Positions 60,765 to 64,000 of a stretch of DNA of 64,000 bases are shown here, one piece after another. The notes beneath the pieces are model-generated. The model worked only from the letters and a program-made list of their open reading frames with translations, was not told where the DNA came from and did not search any database. The DNA lies in contig JAFLBM010000006.1 in assembly GCA_017303455.1 (NCBI GenBank), positions 1-64,000 of the forward strand. Reading direction: 5' to 3'. The DNA comes from Chitinophagales bacterium. Lineage in GTDB: Bacteria; Bacteroidota; Bacteroidia; Chitinophagales; Chitinophagaceae. Every line of letters begins with the position of its first letter. Within the stretch, counting starts at the first letter, position 1. Made by a program: the position numbers and the translations under genes.

Positions 60765-61361
60765 TTACTCTGCTTCGGCCACTACTTCTTTTACTTCGGG
60801 AATCATCCGCTTCATCATGCCTTCAATACCGGCTTTCAACGTGATCATCGAAGAAGGACAACCACTGCAGCTTCCCTGCATCGCCAAGTTAACGGTACCG
60901 GCTTCATAACTTTTGAATTGTATGGCACCGCCATCCATTTCAACAGCCGGGCGAACATAGTTATCGAGTAATTCTTTGATACGCTTTACCACATCATCAT
61001 CATCGGCAGCCACTTCGTTGCTGCTGGATTGTTTTACAGTAGCCAGTTCTTCTTCATTCACTACTTGTTTTCCCTCTTCCAGGTAATCTTTCAGGAACTG
61101 GCGGATAGAAGGGATCACATCCTGCCAGTCGGTTTCGCCGGTCTTGGTCAGGGTCACAAAATTGCTGGCTATGAATACTGCTTTGATAAAGGGGAAACCA
61201 AACAGTTCTGTTGCCAACGGAGAAGGTTTTGCACTCTCGGCATCGGGGAAATCGATGCTTTTACCGGGATATAACAGCTTGTTAGCCACAAACTTCATGG
61301 TCTCCGGGTTGGGGGTCATCTCGGTATAGATGCTGATGATAGGATTGCCTGTTTTGATCAT
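60765..61361 (-). CDS. NifU-like iron-sulfur protein (Nfu type)
   Basis: 198 residues. An N-terminal Nfu-N domain (TEMTPNPETMKFVANK, FPFIKAVFIASNFVT) and a C-terminal NifU domain with EMDGGAIQFKSYE and CSGCPSSMITLKAGIE carrying the CxxC that binds an Fe4S4 cluster between two subunits. It delivers iron-sulfur clusters to target proteins. Confidence 0.93.
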   Translation of the reverse strand: MIKTGNPIISIYTEMTPNPETMKFVANKLLYPGKSIDFPDAESAKPSPLATELFGFPFIKAVFIASNFVTLTKTGETDWQDVIPSIRQFLKDYLEEGKQVVNEEELATVKQSSSNEVAADDDDVVKRIKELLDNYVRPAVEMDGGAIQFKSYEAGTVNLAMQGSCSGCPSSMITLKAGIEGMMKRMIPEVKEVVAEAE

Positions 61362-61501
61362 AGCTCAGAATTTGATACACAAAAGTAACAAGAAATGGGC
61401 AGGCTTGTTTACGAAGGCGGGAAACGAATTGAGGGAAGTCAGTAAGTCCGCAAGACAATAGCTTGTAAGGGAATATACTTTCCGACTTTCGGTCTTTCCA
61501 A

Positions 61502-62224
61502 CTACTCCCTGAACTTCCCCGTCTTTTTCAGATAACGGATAAGAATATAGATCAGCAGCAAAACTCCCAGGATGATACCGCCAAGCAGGTTTCTTTGCTG
61601 TTCGTCGTGACCCGTGAGTTCAGGATAATTAAGTAACAAAAGCAGCGTGATACCAATGAGCCAGATGAATTGCGTGGTATGTTCTTTCAGTATCCATCTT
61701 TTCCAGTTGAACTCCATACTCGCAAATGTCTTACCGATGCCGCTGAGATTCGGAATCCAGCGGTTCACTTTTTTACAGTATTCATCAAAGCCCGCCCCGA
61801 ATTTTCCCCTGAGAAAATTTTCTTCGGCCAATACGATGGCCTGGTAAATAAATAAGAAGACCGGGATCATGATGGCCGTATAAAATAAAGAGTTGGCGAG
61901 GATGCCCACGCCCAGCAGCATTAAAATATTTCCCACATACAAAGGATTACGGCAATGTGTGAAGATGCCTTCTGTTACCAGTCCTTCTGCATAGGGCTTC
62001 CCTTCTTTACCACCCCTGACGATATAAGCAAGACCGATGGTCAGCCCGCGGGTGAGCTGACCGAGACAGGTAATAAACAAACCAATGGCAACCGGCCATA
62101 TATAATAATGATTGCCGAACTGCTCTTTGGAGAACAAGGGCCAGGAAGGAATGAATAATGCTCCGTAAAAAAGGATAAAGATCCAGTTACGGTACTTGAA
62201 AAAGAAATTGCCGATAGCTACCAT
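61502..62224 (-). CDS. Isoprenylcysteine carboxyl methyltransferase-like membrane protein
   Basis: 240 residues with about six membrane helices. LVTEGIFTHCRNPLYVGNIL and AEENFLRGKFGAGFDEYCKK followed by VNRWIP form the SAM-binding and catalytic end of the ICMT/PEMT family, which methylates membrane-embedded acceptors. The substrate in Bacteroidota is unknown. 42 bases separate it from cmoA, upstream on the same strand. Confidence 0.85.
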   Translation of the reverse strand: MVAIGNFFFKYRNWIFILFYGALFIPSWPLFSKEQFGNHYYIWPVAIGLFITCLGQLTRGLTIGLAYIVRGGKEGKPYAEGLVTEGIFTHCRNPLYVGNILMLLGVGILANSLFYTAIMIPVFLFIYQAIVLAEENFLRGKFGAGFDEYCKKVNRWIPNLSGIGKTFASMEFNWKRWILKEHTTQFIWLIGITLLLLLNYPELTGHDEQQRNLLGGIILGVLLLIYILIRYLKKTGKFRE

Positions 62225-62266
62225 AGAAGAGTTTTTTTCGCCCGGAGGAAAAAGAGAGAAAGAAAT

Positions 62267-62995
62267 TTATTTTTTTGTTGCAATGATCCCGGCGAAATTA
62301 TACCACTTGAAGAATACCTCGCAATGTGCAAATCCATGATCACGGAGCAGGGTGATATTTTCACTTAGTTTATAAGGGACCAGTACATTTTCAAGGGCCT
62401 CTCTTTTTTGTGAGATCTCCATTTCACTGTAATTATTGCGGCGTTTGTAATTATAATAGTAGTCGATAAAGTCACGGTTGAAATTGCTTTCTTCTGCTAA
62501 TATCTTTTCTACCAGTATCAGCACCCCACCTGGATTCAGGCCATCATAAATATTTTTCAGTAATCGCTCCCGGTAGATCGGACGTACAAATTGCAAGGTG
62601 AGGCAAAGCACCACCACTGAAGCGTTTTCAACTTTTACTCCCTGTCCCAGGTCGGCACAGCGCAGTTCGTAATGACGGGTGAAACCCAGCTCCATCAATT
62701 TGGATTTGCACTTGTCCAGCATTTCCTGCGAATCATCCACGCCGATGAAACGGATATTCTGATCCACCATCGTATCCATGCCAATCATGGTCGTGCCGGT
62801 GGAACAACCGAGGTCGTATACAAAACTGCCTTCGGCTGCATGATCAGCAGCCAGTTCGGCCATCATCCGTTGAATTTCGCCGTAAAAAGGAACCGAGCGG
62901 TTCACCATATCATCAAATACTTTGGCCACGTTGGCGCCAAATTTAAAATCACTGGCTTTTTCTATTTCGCTTTTGAAAACCTCATCTTTGCCCAT
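62267..62995 (-). CDS. cmoA: Carboxy-S-adenosyl-L-methionine synthase
   Basis: 242 residues. Makes carboxy-SAM from SAM and prephenate for tRNA wobble uridine modification (cmo5U34). Seen: FDDMVNRSVPFYGEIQRMM, FVYDLGCSTGTTMI (SAM loop), FIGVDDSQEMLDKCK and LTLQFVRPIYRERLLKNIYDGL followed by FVDYYYN-like FIDYYYNYK. No cmoB is in the window. Confidence 0.92.
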   Translation of the reverse strand: MGKDEVFKSEIEKASDFKFGANVAKVFDDMVNRSVPFYGEIQRMMAELAADHAAEGSFVYDLGCSTGTTMIGMDTMVDQNIRFIGVDDSQEMLDKCKSKLMELGFTRHYELRCADLGQGVKVENASVVVLCLTLQFVRPIYRERLLKNIYDGLNPGGVLILVEKILAEESNFNRDFIDYYYNYKRRNNYSEMEISQKREALENVLVPYKLSENITLLRDHGFAHCEVFFKWYNFAGIIATKK

Positions 62996-63074
62996 AATTT
63001 TCTATTTAAAGGGCACAAAGTAAGCCATTTTACAGCGGAATGAACTAACCGCCCTCAATTTGCGTAATAAGAAT

Positions 63075-63428
63075 ATGAAGAAAATGTATCACCTCGGCAA
63101 CTGTACCACCTGCCAGGCCATTATCAAAAAAACCGGAGTGGATCAAAAAGGCTTTGCGATGCAGGATATCAAATTTGAAAAGATCACAGCGACCCAACTG
63201 GATGAAATGAAAAAAATGGCTGGCAGCTATGAGTCGTTGTTCAGCCGCCGGGCCATGAAGTATAAAGAATTGGGCTTAAAAGACAAGAAACTGACGGAGA
63301 AAGACTACCGCCAGTTCATTCTCGATGAATATACTTTCCTGAAACGTCCTGTTACCATTATTAACGATAAGATCTTTATCGGTAATGATAAGAAAACAGT
63401 GGAAGCGGTAAAACAAGCTGCTAAATAA
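63075..63428 (+). CDS. ArsC/Spx-like thioredoxin-fold protein
   Basis: 117 residues. MKKMYHLGNCTTCQAIIKK has a CxxC pair (C10, C13) at the thioredoxin-fold active site, then MAGSYESLFSRRAMKYKELG and RPVTIINDKIFIG, the ArsC/Spx pattern. Whether it reduces arsenate or acts as a regulator is not decided; ArsC normally has one essential Cys and three Arg. The start at 63075 is the second methionine. Confidence 0.88.
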   Translation: MKKMYHLGNCTTCQAIIKKTGVDQKGFAMQDIKFEKITATQLDEMKKMAGSYESLFSRRAMKYKELGLKDKKLTEKDYRQFILDEYTFLKRPVTIINDKIFIGNDKKTVEAVKQAAK

Positions 63429-63429
63429 G

Positions 63430-64000
63430 CTACGAAGCCAGCAATAATATCAGCAGTTGGGCCGCCACAATACGAAGGATCATGGTCAGCGGGTACACGG
63501 TGGCATAAGTAACAGAAGGAATATCATTACCCGCCAGCTTGGTGGCGAAAGCCAATGCAGGCGGATCAGTTGAAGCACCGGCGAGCAAACCGCAAATCTC
63601 AAAATAGGTTTTACGGAAATATTTGTAAGCGATATATCCAACGATCAGCAGGGGTACCACCGTGATGATAACACCCATGCCCATCCAGACCCAGCCGCGG
63701 CCATCTGCAAAAGCAACCGATAAATTTTTACCGCTGCTCAACCCCACACTGGCCAGGAATAAACTGATGCCCAGTTCGCGGATCATTAAGTTGGCACTGT
63801 TAGTCGTATAGTTATTCAGGTAAAATAAATTACCAAAACGGCTTAATGTTAAAGCAATGATCAGGGGGCCGCCGGCCATACCAATTTTTACGGCCACCGG
63901 CATATTGGGAAAATGGAAGGGAATGCTTCCGAGAATAACACCGAGTACAATACCCATGAAAATGGGGGCAAGATCCGGGACTTCCAATTTCTTTAAAGAA
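63430..64000 (-). CDS. AspT/YidE/YbjL antiporter family, C-terminal part (runs off the window)
   Basis: The reading frame stays open through base 64000, so only the last 189 residues are seen. Five or so membrane helices; PVAVKIGMAGGPLIIALTLS, ELGISLFLASVGLSSG, YFEICGLLAGASTDPPALAF and YATVYPLTMILRIV are the C-terminal AspT-duplication domain. Family members exchange acidic amino acids or peptides; substrate unknown. Its stop is one base from the ArsC-like gene's stop. Confidence 0.88.
   Translation of the reverse strand, partial: SLKKLEVPDLAPIFMGIVLGVILGSIPFHFPNMPVAVKIGMAGGPLIIALTLSRFGNLFYLNNYTTNSANLMIRELGISLFLASVGLSSGKNLSVAFADGRGWVWMGMGVIITVVPLLIVGYIAYKYFRKTYFEICGLLAGASTDPPALAFATKLAGNDIPSVTYATVYPLTMILRIVAAQLLILLLAS

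Noticed and set aside
1..64000. tRNA, rRNA or riboswitch
   Set aside because: No cloverleaf with a T-arm, no rRNA sequence, and no TPP-type motif before thiL was seen by eye; a covariance-model scan would settle it.

Overview
The window looks like a chromosomal segment of a Bacteroidota bacterium, most likely family Chitinophagaceae. Supporting signs are two secreted proteins with type IX secretion tails (type B gliding-motility-associated end at 39539-42781, type A sorting tail at 49365-53441), candidate promoters of the TAnnTTTG type, SPII lipoproteins, and Bacteroidota-typical genes such as a bacterial GH3 enzyme, PurT and a small NifU/Nfu protein. No rRNA, tRNA or CRISPR array was recognised.

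Layout. 1-124 is the 3' end of a group II intron, followed by an AT-rich orphan gene (141-809). 992-15334 is mostly housekeeping: omega-amidase, S41 protease, ThiL, inositol-phosphatase-like enzyme, glycosyltransferases, GH3 enzyme, LysE exporter, MtgA, NadR-like kinase and PnuC (nicotinamide riboside salvage), Hsp20, M23 peptidase and an HxlR regulator. 15442-21008 holds a DJ-1/PfpI-hydrolase fusion, a DUF481 protein, a bestrophin plus beta-carbonic anhydrase pair, PurT and a cupin. 21729-24447 holds a membrane-THEP1 NTPase fusion, a class IV aminotransferase and a MazG-like protein with a changed metal site. 24450-28446 is a potassium module: Kup, a 37-residue membrane protein translationally coupled to it, and a divergent KdpDE-like two-component system. 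29794-36140 has an outer-membrane protein, a DUF2953-like/GerW pair, and a redox module (DoxX, flavin reductase, NTF2-like protein, outer-membrane protein, Crp/Fnr regulator) with a striking double dyad in its divergent promoter. 36328-42781 contains a DUF6934-like two-gene unit, a TPR protein, a truncated DUF1772-like gene and the T9SS-B protein.

The accessory hotspot is 42954-45732. An intact vsr gene and a HepT/MntA toxin-antitoxin pair lie between an N-terminal and a C-terminal fragment of other vsr copies. An AT-rich stretch follows with a zinc-ribbon protein, an HNH endonuclease split by a frameshift, and a small unknown protein. From 45852 onward the content is a penicillin acylase family enzyme, an RDD protein, a repeat-bearing T9SS-A protein (about 4.4 units of exactly 573 bp), a GH18 chitinase-like enzyme, a Fic protein with an operator-like dyad over its start codon, HtpG, a saccharopine-dehydrogenase-like enzyme, NifU, an isoprenylcysteine-methyltransferase-like protein, CmoA, an ArsC-like protein and a partial AspT/YidE-type transporter running off the end.

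Small repeats recur and sometimes enter coding sequence: an in-frame double motif in the amidase gene, a REP-like element supplying the last codons of the S41 protease and interrupting the vsr remnant, two copies of a roughly 105-bp MITE-like element, and a 535-bp unit with 25-bp inverted ends around a four-helix-bundle gene. All functional statements come from reading motifs; no database search was run.
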